Shown one piece after another: positions 12,090 to 23,880 of a stretch of DNA of 64,000 nucleotides. The translations under genes and the position numbers were made by a program. This stretch comes from Chelonoidis abingdonii (lineage: Eukaryota; Chordata; Testudines; Testudinidae): contig NC_133771.1 of NCBI RefSeq assembly GCF_003597395.2, forward strand, positions 53,576,745 through 53,640,744, given 5' to 3'. Numbering within the stretch: position 1 is the stretch's first letter; the number at the start of each line of letters is the position of its first letter. The notes beneath the pieces are model-generated. The model was not told where the DNA came from and searched no databases. It was given only the letters and a program-made list of their open reading frames with translations.

Positions 12090-13804
12090 TGCATTATAGA
12101 AACATGGAATCATAGGACTGAAAGGGAACTCGAGAGGTCATCTAGTCCAGTCCCCTGCCCTCATGACAGAACTAAGTATTATCTAGACCATTCCTGACTG
12201 GTGTTCGTCTAACCTGCTCTTAAAAATCTCCAATGATGGAGAGTCCACAACCTTCGTATGCAATTTATTCCAGAGTTTAACTACCCTGACAGTTAGAAAA
12301 TTTTTCCTAATGTCCAACCTAAGCTGCCCTGGCTGCAAGTTAAGCCCTTTGCTTCTTCTCCTATCCTCAGAGGTTAAGGAGAATAATTTTTCTCTCCCCC
12401 TTGTAACAACCTTTTATGTATTTGAAAACTTATGTCTCCTCTCAGTCTCCTCTTCTCTAGACTAAACAAACCCAATGTTTTCTATCTTCCCTTAGACATC
12501 ATGTTTTCTAGACCTTTAATCATTTTTGTTGCTCTTCTCTGGACTTTCTCCAATTTGTCCACATCTTTCCTGAAATGTGGTGCCCAGAACTGGACAAAAT
12601 ACTCCAGTTGAGGCCTAATCAGTGTCGTGCACAGCAGAACAATTACTTCTTGTATCTTGCTTATAACACTTCTGCTAATACATCCCAGAATGATGTTTGC
12701 TTTTTTGCCACAGTGTTGTAGTGTTGACTTATATTTAGCTTGTGATCCACTAAGCCTTCATATCCCTTTCACAGTACTCCTTCCTAGGCAGTCGTTTCCT
12801 ATTTTATATGCGTGCAACTGAGTGTTCCTTCCTAATTGGAGTTATTTGCATTTTTCCATATTGAATTTCTTCCTAATTACTTCAGACCATTTCTCCAGTT
12901 CGTCCAGATTATTTTGAATTTTAATCCTAACCTCCAAAGCACTTGTAACTCCCCCCAGCTTGGAGTAGTACACAAACTTCACAAAGGTACTCTGTACGCC
13001 ATTATTGAAATAACTGATGAAGATTGAATAGAACCAGACCCAGGACAGATGCCTGCAGAACCCCCCTTGATATGCCCTTCCAGCTTGACTGTGAACCACT
13101 CATAGCTATTCGCTGGGAATGGTTTTCCAACCAGCTATGCACTCACCCTATAGTAGCTCTATCTAGGTTGTACTTCCCTAGTTTGTTTATGAGACAGTCA
13201 TGTGAAAGAGTGTCAAAAGCCCTACTAATGTCAAGATATATCACATCTTCTATTTCCCCTCTATCCCCAAGGCTCCTTACCCTGTCAAAGAACACTATTA
13301 GGTTGGTTTGCCGTGATGTGTTTTTGACAAATCCATGCTGACTATTATTTATCACCTTATTATCTTCTAGGTGTTTGAAAATTGATTGCTTAATTATTTG
13401 CTCCATTATCTTCCTGGGTACTGAAGTTAAGTTGACTGGTCTGTAATTCCCCTAGTTGTCCTTATTTCCCTTTTTATAGATGGCCACTACATTTGCCCTT
13501 TTCTAGTCCTCTGTAATCTCTCTCCCATTTTCCATAACTTTTCAAAGACAATCACTAAAACCTCAATAGCTCCTCACTTAGCAACTTGAGAATTCTAGGA
13601 TTTATTTCATCAGTCCCTGGTAATTTGAAGACAAATATAAGAAGTAATTTTTAACTTGTTCTTTCCCTATTTTAGCCTCTGATCCTACCTCATTTTCATT
13701 CGCATTCACTATGTTAGACATCCAATCTCTACTAACCTTTCTGGTGAAAGCTGAAACAAACAAGTCATTTAACACTTCTGCCATTTCCACATTTTATGTT
13801 ATTG
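12090..13804 (-). mobile_element. CR1 LINE, 3' half, split by a solo LTR
   Basis: Read on the minus strand, the 3' end is at about 12095, with the CR1-type GTCCTATGATTCCATG tail and a GACTAGATGACCTCTCGAG motif. Reverse transcriptase sequence occupies 13143-13406 (QHGFVKN, then YLDISRAFDTLSHDCLINKL, the palm motif around the first catalytic aspartate). Upstream RT sequence continues in broken frames to 13804. It then resumes at 14757 beyond the LTR. Frames are interrupted, so it is inactive. Confidence 0.85.
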
Positions 13805-13809
13805 CCTCC

Positions 13810-14751
13810 TGTAATAAACCTCTTGTCCCAAATCTGGACCTTAGCGTCCAAAATCTGGGTGCTTAGCATGAACCTCCAAGCTTAATTACCAGCTTGGATC
13901 TTATCTCGCTGCCACCAACCAGGATTCGGAGTACCTGATAAACTCTCCCAGGTCTCCCCAACCCTTTCCCTGGGGGGACCCCCAAGACCCAGAAGCTCTG
14001 AGTCTTACCGGCAAGGGAAATACTCCACTTCCCTTCCCCCTCCCTCTCCCACCCAGACTTTCCTTTCTGGGTTAACTTGAGAGTTTCTGATGCAATCTCT
14101 TTACATCACAATACCAAGAAGCCTGTCCCCTTTCTTCCACAAAGAGACAAACCTCAAGCACAAGGAAACAGAGATGATTTTCTCTCTCTTTCCCCCTCCC
14201 ACCAATTCTCTGGTGCTGCCGAGCTTTCCCTCCGTAGATCTAACATAAGGAATCCCCCCCTTGTTCCTTAACCTCAACCCAGAGAGAAAAACTTCCAAAC
14301 AAGTCTTAAAAGGAAAGCTTTATATTAAAAAAAAGAAAGAAAAAGACATAAGAATAATATAACTCCTATCAAATGACAAACAGGGCTATGCTTAAAAGAA
14401 TTATGAATAATCAGCCTTATTCACAAAGATACCCAATTAAACATTTCCAGGCAACTTCCACACATGTAAATACAAAATTACAATATAAACCTATTGCTTT
14501 TTCTTTTGTACTCACAACTTGGAACAGAAGGTGTAGAAACAGAAAGCATTGGAGATAGAAAAAAAAAAACAAAACTCTTCCCTCATAGCCAGAGAAAACA
14601 AATAGCGAACAAAGTCAAACACCCCAGAAGTTCCCTCCCTCACTTTGAAAAATCCGGTTTCCTGATTGGTCCTCTGGTCAGGTGTTTGGTTCCCTTTGTT
14701 AACCCTTTACAGGTAAAAGAAACATTAACCCTTAGCTATCTATTTATGACA
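13810..14751 (-). mobile_element. Solo LTR copy 2, inserted in a CR1
   Basis: A 942-bp LTR of the same family as 5854-6716, in opposite orientation. Read on the plus strand it runs TGTAATAAACC ... ATTTATGACA. It is flanked by CCTCC at 13805-13809 and 14752-14756, which is GGAGG in LTR orientation. The CR1 consensus reads straight across once the LTR and one CCTCC are removed. No internal retroviral sequence is present. Confidence 0.88.
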
Positions 14752-14756
14752 CCTCC

Positions 14757-14850
14757 CTCCCCACCTCATTGAGTAATAGGTCTACCCTGTCCTTGGTAAT
14801 CTTCTTGCTTCTAATGTATTTATAGAATGCTTTCTTGTTACCTTGGATTT
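14757..14850 (-). mobile_element. CR1 LINE, segment beyond the LTR insertion
   Basis: Continues the CR1 broken at 13804: CTCATTGAGTAATAGGTC, then TTCTAATGTATTTATAGAA, typical CR1 RT-region sequence read in reverse. The upper boundary is approximate. Confidence 0.7.
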
Positions 14851-14984
14851 AGACCTTTGGACTTAGATCTGTTTGCAAAATTAAACTTTAATAACTTAAA
14901 CCCATCCCTATTTTTTTCCTGTGTATCATACTTTGGAAGTCAGATATATTACAGATGTTTAAGCATATTACATGAATGGTATTA

Positions 14985-15960
14985 TCATTGTAAATCAAAC
15001 TCAATGTCACAAAAATGATCGCAAGTTAAACAGACTTGATCTATTGTCCATAAATTCATGTGGATTAATATAGTAAAAAAAGAGGACAATACTGTATCAT
15101 TAATGCCAATTACGTCCCATATAATCCCTTCCATTATCTTGCTTGAGATAGACGTCAGACTGACAGTCCAATAATTACCTAGGTCATCCCATTTACCCTT
15201 TTTAAGCAGTGGCACAACATTAGTTTTCTTCCAGTCTTCTGGAACTTCTCTAGTGTTCCAAGATTTATGGAAATCAGTATTAAGCCCAGTGAGCTCCTCA
15301 ACCACCTTTTTTAAAACTCTTGGATGCAAGTTATTGGACCGATTGATTTAAAAATGGTGCACTGAAGTAGCAACAGCTTAATATACTCCTGAGATAATAA
15401 AAGAATGAAAATGACCATCATATGATATGACTACATTGTCTGTTTTCTTTTCCAAATTCAGAACAGAAATATGTACTGAAGACTTCCACCTTTTTCTGCA
15501 TTATTTTTGATAGTTCTCCTAGTCCCATCTACCAATAGACCAATAACATTCATAGGATTCTTTTTGTTCCTAATATATTTAAAAACCTCTCTCTTATCGT
15601 TCTTAATTCTATTAGCCATAGATTTTTCTTTCTACACTATGTTTCCCCTTTCAATTCTCTATAATTTCTAACTTCTGATTTATATTCATTACTATCAACT
15701 TCCTCTTTCTTCCATTTCTTATATGTATACATACACACACACACACTCTATATTTTTGGTGCTTTCACATCTGCTCTAAACTAGATCTTCTTAAAAATAA
15801 CAACACTACAATATAACTTTTTTCCTTGATTGTAGCCTGTTTTGGGCATCAGGTAAAATGTTCTTAAACAATTCCCAATTATTAGTCATATTTTTTCTGA
15901 TTTCATTCTTCTTCCCAGCTGATTTAATTCATAATTGTTTTCAGCTCTGTGAAATTGTCC
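14985..15960 (-). mobile_element. Older CR1-type LINE fragment with RT N-terminal region
   Basis: The minus-strand frame 15329-14985 encodes CR1-type RT sequence: HPRVLKKVVEELTG, then VPEDWKKTNVVPLLKKGK and LGNYWTVSLTS, matching the RT blocks before the catalytic palm. Upstream sequence to about 15960 is decayed endonuclease/RT linker. A (CA)n run is at about 15732-15746. Confidence 0.65.
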
Positions 15961-16879
15961 CTCTTCTTGGATGACCAGGTTCAGGAAGTAATACCATCCC
16001 AGATTCAAGTAAGGAAAGACTAGCTACCAAGGTACCAGAGAGAGTGAAAATCAAAGAGGAAGCTACGTAGTTTTTAATGACCAGAAGGCAAGGATCATGT
16101 AATGTTCTTTACAGCTGGAGGCAGATGAGGCTGGGCAGGCTGATAGATATTAGAATTGGTCAGAAACTTTCCAAGGAAAGAGGATTTTTTTTTTTGCCTA
16201 AAAATACCAATTTGTTGAAACCAAGAAGTGCCATGGAAACATCAGTTTTGATGACCTTCTAGGAAAACTTGGGATCCTGGCTTTTCAGGGTCCATATCTC
16301 TGGGGCATCTCCACTATGTTAACTGTTCCATAGGTGTGGATCCCACAGATTTCAGGCTCCTTGCTGTGGAGCTAGGTTTGAAGTGAAACATTCAGATTAT
16401 TTTTTTAAACATCCTCTAGAAATTTTGAAACAAAAAAAAAAGTCTACTCTTCCCTTTCTATTTTTTCAACTTTTCATCAGCTGTGGTGACTACCTGAGTG
16501 TAGAACACCAGAAGGAACATCACACAGTTAAAAGTATCAAATCATGATGCTTTCAGCTTATAAAAACAGAAGATATTTCTATTGCTAATATACCAAGGAC
16601 AGTAGTCTAAGCAATTAGCTAGAGGAGTTGGAAATTCTCACTGGTAGGATGATTCACATTAATTGAATGTTAAAATCCTGACTATAACCCTGGTAAGAAG
16701 GTAAGAGGGAGTAAAAGAGATGAGGGTTGCATACTCAATGAAGTCACCATTACCTGTTTTAGAGTTTGATAACTCAGAAATGCAGGATCTGGAATGCATA
16801 TGGATCAATATGCTGACTAACAAAGCACAGTAGGGGATGATGATGGGGATCTGCTAACAGACTACCAAATTAAAACAAA
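15961..16879. other. Non-coding, no feature recognised
   Basis: No exon or identifiable transposon end. A 61-codon open frame at 16077 shows no domain. Confidence 0.35.
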
Positions 16880-18310
16880 GCACCTGTTTGTAATTGTGGA
16901 AAGACAAAGCTCTTTGTTATGGGAGATTTCATTTTGGAGATGCATGCCGGAGGCCTCATGCAGTCAGAAGGAAAACTTCACCAGAAGTTCTAAAAATTAT
17001 AGATAATTGTCCAACACAAGACATTATACCCTGCATGAGGTATCTTATTTTGGACCCTGTGGCAGGGAGGTGGGCAAAGCATTGCTGATTCAGCCCAGTG
17101 TCATGTCAGCTCCCATTTAGGGGAATAAATTAGAGCTGGCCCTAATTGGGGAAGCAGAGATGGCTGCCACCTAATTAGCCTGGGCTGTATAAAAGTCTCA
17201 GGGGAAGGAAGCCAAGGAGGGAGCAGAAAAAAAAAGGAAAAGGTAGGGAGTGGAAGCAGGAAGGTAGCTCTCCCCTTCCTCCTGCCTTCAGATGGCAAAG
17301 GGCCGACTATACATGGTTAAATACTGATGGGAACATGACAATGAATAAACTGCACTAGTGGTTACTAACTCAAGGGTCTCAGAGTGACTTTTTGTATCTA
17401 GCAGAGGCAGAAGCCGAGGGAGTCCTGTTATGCTCTGCTGCAGACATCATGATCATGAAAATTTAGTCAATCACTGTACTGGATGTTAATTAGCTAAGTG
17501 CCAGTGATTACAATCTGGTAACATCAAATATAGGCAAAAAGGACAGTGCCAACCACTAATATATTTGATGCATCAAAGGGTCTAATTTTCCAAGGTAAAG
17601 AAAATCATCAGCAAAGTTGACTTGGAAGAAAAGCATAGACAGAAAAATGTACTTAAAAATCTGGAGGTGGAATTTTTAAATGCCCCCAAATACATGATTT
17701 CACAATAAAAAAAAGAGCACAAATTTGGCTAAAAGCCCACCTTGGTTCAGTGACAACGTGAAAAAAAGAATTAAAAAATGCAATGTATAACAAATGGGGG
17801 GAAAGGGAAATAGATATTAATCAATCTGAAATTAGAAATGATTAAGTGTATTAAATTGACGAGGAGTGGAAGACACCAGGGAAAAGTCCATGGCTGGAGG
17901 GGCGTAAGATAATAAGAACAGATTTCATAGGAAATCTTAGCAATGGAATAGACCTGTATTAGATGGAAATGGTAAAATTGTTAACAACAATGAAGAGAAG
18001 GCAGAAGTTGTGAAGTTGTTGTGAAAGCCAAACTATAACTGGGTTCAAAAGAAAATTAGGTAAGTTCATGGAGGATAGGTCCATCAAGGCCTATTAGCCA
18101 AGATGGTTAGTGATGCAACCCCATGCACTGGGTGTCCCTAGCCTCTGTGTGTTAGAAGCTGGGAGTGGACAACAGGAGATCGATCAACTGATGATTGCCT
18201 GTTCTGTGCATACTCTCCGAAGCACTTGGCATTGGTCACTGTCGGAAGATAGAATACTGGGCTAGATAGACCATTGGTCTGCCCAGTGTGGCCATTCTTA
18301 TGTTCTTAAG
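16880..18310 (+). mobile_element. Old CR1 LINE, interrupted and internally deleted
   Basis: At 16910-17047 it resembles the CR1 endonuclease region (TTATGGGAGATTTCATTTTG encodes a GDF-F-like motif). After an insertion (17048-17450) endonuclease-like sequence resumes to about 17990. It then jumps directly to CR1 3' sequence (AACTGGGTTCAAAAG ... GGCTAGATAGACCATTGG ... GGCCATTCTTATGTTC, ending near 18306). Most of the RT domain is missing. Confidence 0.6.
17048..17450 (+). mobile_element. LTR-like insertion in an old CR1
   Basis: About 400 bp interrupting the CR1, with a TATAAAA box at 17188-17194 and AATAAA at 17344-17349, spaced as in an LTR promoter and polyadenylation unit. It begins near TGTGGCAGGGAG and ends near CTGCTGCAGACA (TG...CA). 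I could not find a convincing target duplication. Confidence 0.45.
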
Positions 18311-18387
18311 TGTTCAATAAATTTTTATCTTCTGTGTTCAGAAAGATGCAGGATGATGTACTCATATCAGAAGAGTATGTTCAAGTA

Positions 18388-18775
18388 TAGTAGAACCTCA
18401 GAGTTATGAACACCTCAGGAATGGAGGTTGCTCATAACACTGAAATGTTGGTAACTATGAACAAAATGTTATGGTTGTTATTTCAAAAGGTAAAACTGAA
18501 CATTAACTTAATACAGTTTTGAAACTTTACTGTACAAAAGAAAAATGCTGCCTGTAACCATCTTAATTCAAATAAAAAAATGCACAGAAAGTTTCCTTTC
18601 CTTGTCAAAACTTTTTTTTAAACTTTCCCTTTATTTTTTTAGTAGTTTACATTTAACACAGTACTGTACTATATTTGCTATTTTTTGTGTGTCTGGTACT
18701 GCCTGATTGCATAGTTCCAGTTCCAAATGAAGTGTTGTTGTTGACAGGCCAGTTCGTAACTATGAGGTTCTACTG
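18388..18775. mobile_element. pogo/mariner-like MITE with TA target duplication
   Basis: The termini TAGTAGAACCTCAGAGTTAT and AACTATGAGGTTCTACTG are near-perfect inverted repeats flanked by TA dinucleotides (18386-18387 and 18776-18777). Length is 388 bp, non-coding, AT-rich interior. This is a non-autonomous Tc1/mariner-superfamily element, probably pogo/Tigger type. Confidence 0.8.
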
Positions 18776-19009
18776 TACTTTTCAGTCTATTTGTAACTCA
18801 GGATGATCTTAGAATATTTTTTTTTCCTACAGAGACCTTTTTAAATCAGCAGAACTGGATAACTTGCACCAAATAATCTAAAACAGCTGTTTTAGGAGAC
18901 TGCTGGCCCAATGATGTTATTTTTTAAATAAATTTTAGAATACCTGGGAAATTCCAGAACACTGGTGGAGTGCTAACCCATGAATTTTTGCAAATATAAG
19001 ATACAAGAT

Positions 19010-20168
19010 AGTCAGGGAAAGTGTGGGACCCTTAATGAAGAGGGCAGGCAATCTAGTGACAGATGATGTGGAAAAAATTGAAGTACTGAATGCTTTTTTG
19101 CCTCGGTTTTCAAAAAGACAAGGTCATCTCCCACATTGCTGTCCTGTGCAACACTGTATGGGGAGGAGGTGAGCAGCCCACAGTGGTGAAAGAACAGGTT
19201 AAGGACTATTTAGAAAAGCTGAACATGCACAAGTCCATGGGTCCAGATCTAATGCAACCAAGGGTGCTGAGGGAGTTGACTGATGTGATTGAAGAGCCTT
19301 GGCCTATCTTTGAAAATTTGTGGTGATTGGGGGTGGTCCAGGAGGATTGGAAAAGGCAAATATAATGCCCACCTTTAAAAAAGGGAAGAAGGAGAACCCA
19401 GGGAACTACAGACCAGTCAGCCTCACCTCAGTCCCTGGAAAAATCATGGAGCAGGTCCTCAAGGAAAACATTTTAAAGCACTTGGAGGGGAAGTTGATCA
19501 GCAACAGTCAACATGGATCCACCAAGGGCAAGTTGGATATGAGTCATCCGTGTGTCCCTGTTATCAAGAAGGCTAACAGCATATTGGGCTGTATTCATAG
19601 GAGCATTGCCAGCAGATCAACGGAAGTGATTATTCCCCTCTAGTCGGCACTGGTGAGGCCACATCTGGGTATTGTGTCAGTTTTGGGCCCTCTACTACAG
19701 AAAGGATGTGGACAAATTAGAGAAAATCCAATAGAGGGCAACAAAAATGATGAGGGGGCTGGGGCACATGATTTACGAGGAGAGGCTGAGGGAACTGGGA
19801 TTGTTTGCTCTGCAGAAAAGAAGAATGAGGGCAGATTTGATAGCAGCCTTCAACTACCTGAAGGGGGCTTCCAAAGAGGATGGAGCTCAGATGTTCTTAG
19901 TGGTGGCAGATGACAGAAAAAGGAAATGGTCTCAATTGCAGTGGGGAAGGTTAGGTTGGATTATTAGGAACAATTTTCACGGAGGTGGTGAATGCCACTG
20001 GAATGTTACCTAGGGATGGTGCGAATCTCCTCCTTAGAGATTTTTAAGGGCTGCTTGAAAAGCCCTGGTTGGGATGATTTAGTTGGTGTTGATCCTGCTT
20101 TGAGCAGGGGGTTGGACTAGTTGACATCCTGAGGTCTCTTCCAACTCTAATCTTCTATGATTCTATGA
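19010..20168 (+). mobile_element. CR1 LINE with internal deletion
   Basis: CR1 RT N-terminal blocks are readable at 19190-19540 (DYLEKLNMHKSMGPD, then [19 protein letters not shown], then SQHGSTKGK). Near 19535 the sequence jumps to the region after the RT palm ([16 protein letters not shown]), skipping about 560 bp that is present in the copy at 28701-30053. It ends with the canonical CR1 tail TTCTATGATTCTATG at about 20168. Inactive. Confidence 0.85.
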
Positions 20169-20949
20169 AATGGAATGGAGAGCTGTACAGGACATAGACG
20201 AAGGGAGCATAACACAAAAGGATCTCCAATTATCCAGGGTGGAAAGATAATCCTTGGAGTTTCTATACTAAGAAGTATGGAAAGACTGTTCTGCAAATGA
20301 CAGATGGACAACAGACAGAGCTGGTTTTTCCTGTAGCCATGAGATGTGACTAAGATTGGACAGTCTTCTCATATCAGCACTAGTGACACTGCTTCACAAG
20401 ATACCTTACAGATTGTAAGTGACTTCTGAGAGCCTGGAAGGCTGCTGAAGAAGAAGAATGTCCAAGTGACCACCTCTGAAATAATTTCCATCCCATGAGT
20501 GAATGAAGAAAAAGAACAATGGTGTCTGGAAGTGAAGTGTTGTATAAGGTAATAGGGGTTTGTTGGAAAACTGGTCCATCTTCAGTGGGAAGAGAGAGCA
20601 GTACATTTTGTACTGCCTCCATCTAAGAAGAAGGGAAGTCAATCTTCTAGGGGATAGGCTGGGTAATTAGATAACCAGCAACTAATAACAAAAAGGGAGG
20701 GTGACAAGAGGAAACAAACGTGGACACAATTAGCACAAAAATCAATCAAGCACTGAAGGATATAAAGAGAATAAATTACTTAATTGCCTATACACAATTT
20801 AGGAACCTGGGTAATAAACAAGTAGAATTTGAATTGGTCATTCATTAACAAATTCAACTTAGTTAGCGTTACTGAAACCTGGTGAAAAGACTGGTAGGAT
20901 TAGAATAATAAAATCAATAGAAGAAAGAGAGAGAAAGAAAGAGAGTAAG
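20169..20949. other. Non-coding between CR1 tail and MITE
   Basis: Nothing recognised apart from a GAAA-rich purine tract near 20925-20945. Confidence 0.35.
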
Positions 20950-21165
20950 GGCTTCTTGACACTTACATTTTATAGCGCTCTAACTTGCTGGCTCAGGGGT
21001 GTGAAAAATCACCTCCCTGAGCGCAGCAAGTCTGAACGCTTTAAAGTGCTAGTGTAGACAGGCTTCGAGTGCTGGGAGCTGCTGCGCTCGGCGCTAATCC
21101 TCTCATGGAGGTGGACTACCAGAAGCTCGCAACCACACTCGCACTTCAAAGCGCTGCCACTAGAA
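20950..21165. mobile_element. Hairpin-type MITE
   Basis: The segment contains TTTTATAGCGCTCTAAC at the left and CACTTCAAAGCGCTGCCAC at the right, with internal AGCGCT-rich arms and GTGTAGACAGGC. It matches a common non-autonomous DNA-element type of turtle genomes as I know it. Target duplications not resolved. Confidence 0.45.
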
Positions 21166-21169
21166 ATGG

Positions 21170-21395
21170 AGTGCAAATGGAATAGTTAAATAGTGGAACA
21201 GTTTACCAAAGGTTGTGGTGGATTCCCCATCATTGGATATATTTTTTTAATTAAGATTGGATTTTCCCCCCCTAAAAGATATACTCTGGTTCAAGTAGGA
21301 ATTAATTCATGGAAGTCCTATGGCCTGTGTCATATAGGAGGTCAGACTAGGTGATCACAATAGTCCTTTCTGGCCTTGCACTCTATTAATCTTAT
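21170..21395 (+). mobile_element. CR1 3' end fragment
   Basis: Contains the CR1 3' UTR phrases GGAACAGTTTACCAAAGG, GGAAGTCCTATGGCCTG and GTCAGACTAGGTGATCAC followed by CCTTTCTGGCCTTG. Confidence 0.75.
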
Positions 21396-21727
21396 CTGTA
21401 TCAAGTGACTGTTACACAGAATACACATAAAAATTCTGCATCAGTATCACAAAGGTAGTTGACACACTCACAGTCAATTAAGTCACCTGAAATAATTCAC
21501 TAACATTTTCCCTAGATTCCCAGCCAAAATCCAGAGCTTTTGCCCCTGCTTTGAAGTGGACATAACTTTAATATGCATTTAAAAATTATTTACTGACAAA
21601 TTATAACTATTTTGACAAAATCAATTGCTATTGACATTTACACTAGATATTTATTCCAGAAATAAGCTTGCTCTCTTTTTTACTGCAGTATTTTCAGGTT
21701 TTGTTGCATTAGATTGCTAACTTGACA

Positions 21728-21795
21728 CAATGAAACATCAGGAGGTCAGACTGGATGATCACAATGGTCCCTCCTGGCCCTGGAATCTATGAATT
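21728..21795 (+). mobile_element. Short CR1 3' terminus
   Basis: About 65 bp: GAGGTCAGACTGGATGATCA, then CAATGGTCCCTCCTGGCC and ATCTATGAATT. A severely 5'-truncated CR1 insertion. Confidence 0.7.
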
Positions 21796-22713
21796 GGAAA
21801 TTCTGGTATAATGCACTGTTGATGACCTAACAAGCGGAAATGACTGAGGTTAAAAAGCACCACTGCCTCCTTATGTTTAAATCACTGCTTTCCAGTTAGA
21901 GGGTGTCTAATCAATACATAAAAATGTAGTGGGAGTTATGGGGGGATAGAGGGAGGAGAGAGGCTCTGCCAGTTAATCAAACTGTATAGATATGGTATAT
22001 TTAGACTGGCAGATTGTATTCAAGTATATTACATTCAAACTTGTGAAAACTGGCCTACAGCAGCAAATCAAGCATAATAAGGAAAATTACACTGAAGCAT
22101 GTCAATGTGTGTGTTTAAGATAATAAAAATTGGATATTTTTTTTGCATAATTAGACTGCAGAAAATACATTGGTCTGATATTGTCAACTTTTCTCAAAGT
22201 TACCAACAGCTTCTTTAAATTTCTTCACAGCCCGGAAACCCAGTATGACATCTACCTGACATGCTCTCTCTGTCCCTAGTTTGTCATAAGAAATTTGAAA
22301 AACATCATTTCAACAAGTACACAAGAAGAAAACAAAATCATTCCACATCTATGTAATACGTCCAGAAGGTTACCATGCTTACAGATTTTGAAACACAGAA
22401 TTCTCCAAAGATTCTGGTGTAAATACTAGTTATATTTTCATAAGATTTATACAACAGCTGCATTCATTAATATGCAACTGAACTCTTCTAGGATTCAAGC
22501 TACCTGTTCTGAAAGAAAATTTCTAAAAATAGAACTTGTCCGCATAATAATGGTGGAGTGTATTGCACAAGCACTTGCACAATTTCCTTCTATTTATATA
22601 CAAAACAAATCTGAATCCATAAATCCTGTATGCATCTAACTACAAAAAATGACTGTATTTCTCTGCTGAATATTAGTTTGGTTTTTAGACCCACACACAA
22701 CCTGACTACTTAC

Positions 22714-22818
22714 CTGGCAAGCAGCTACAGAAAAATTCGCCAATCAAATCATGGCAATGGGCTCCATTTTTGCAGGGCTTGAAGGCACATTCATCAATGT
22801 TCATTGAACAGTTTTTGT
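22714..22818 (-). CDS. EYS: EGF-like exon, third of three (probable EYS)
   Basis: A 105-bp exon (35 codons), phase 1 at both ends. The acceptor is CTTTTCTGTCAG and the donor GTAAGT. The split first codon joins the preceding exon to give FTDKNC, which supplies C6 of the TGA-containing module. A calcium-binding EGF follows: MNIDEC (C1), FKPC (C2), GAHC (C3), FFC (C4), SC (C5), ending LPG. All expected cysteines and the D-x-D/N-E signature are present with no stop, so the reading frame looks conserved here. It lies 16.9 kb downstream of the second exon. I see no fourth EGF exon between this one and position 1, so the next intron exceeds 22 kb. Confidence 0.8.
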
Positions 22819-23284
22819 CTGACAGAAAAGAAAATGAAACATTAAAACTATAAATCATGTTGGGTTGGGGAAAGCAGAAAAACTACTTCATAGTCCAAGT
22901 GACAACTACATAATTTAACTTTTCCAGGTTGGGCACATTGCATTTTACTTCTGCTTGACAGCTTTAAAGCTAGGAGTTTTCATAGATAATAGCTGATAGT
23001 TAAACAAATTAAATATTTTAAAGGTATGATGTACACAAGAAGAGTGAACTGTATTTGTAAATACATAGTGTCACATTTCCATTAGCATAGTTACAGTTTG
23101 CATTATATGGCACATCCATTAAAAAAGCCATTTTAGGAGATTTATTACCTCACCACCAGCAAACTTGCATCTAAGGTTAGGCAAGAAATCTGATCACAAC
23201 AGTCACATATAAATGTATTTATCTATCTTTTTCCCCCTTTTATGGAGGCTTTAAGGAGTTACAATGGAGCCTAATTGACAGATC

Positions 23285-23605
23285 CCAAAATGTACTTGTC
23301 ATTGGGGAATCTCCATTGAATGGGCTGTGGGGTTGTGCCAGAATTTGGTACTAGACTCAATAGTAATTCAACATTTTTATCAGTGATCTGGAGATAAATA
23401 TACAGTCATTGCTGGAAAAAAATTGTGGATGATACAAAGTTTGGTGGAGCGCTAAATAATAATGAGAACAGGGAAGTCGTACAGAGTGATCTGGCTCACT
23501 TGGTACCCTAGGTTCATTCCAACAAAATGTGATTTAATACAGCCAAATTCAAAGTTTCATATCTAGGAACAAGGAATGCAAGCCATACCTACAGAATGGA
23601 CTGTT
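23285..23605 (+). mobile_element. CR1 RT-region fragment
   Basis: Decayed palm-to-thumb region: AACATTTTTATCAGTGATCT (the F-I-x-D-L region), then GTGGATGATACAAAGTTTGG (the x-DDTKL motif), then thumb sequence to AAAGTTTCATATCTAGGAAC. Confidence 0.65.
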
Positions 23606-23684
23606 TCTTGCAATATAAATAAGACAAAGAGTGAAGAAAGGAAACGTGTTATTTTGAAGATAGGGCACTGAGGTACAGGGAAGA

Positions 23685-23880
23685 AGGGCTTGTCTACATG
23701 GTCACTTGTTCATGGTCAGCCAGGATGTGAATGTACAGAGCACTAGCTTGCCATGCCCTAACTGTGTGGAGCCTTCTACCTATTCTATGGAACTTTTAGT
23801 GCATGGTAACGGGGCCCACACAGCCGTCTGTGCACATCAGGATAGTGCATTATAATTTGACACTCTGGCTTGCCACATAG
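23685..23880. mobile_element. Possible MITE
   Basis: Starts GGGCTTGTCTACATGG, a common start of turtle non-autonomous DNA elements. The opposite terminus is not clear. Confidence 0.3.
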
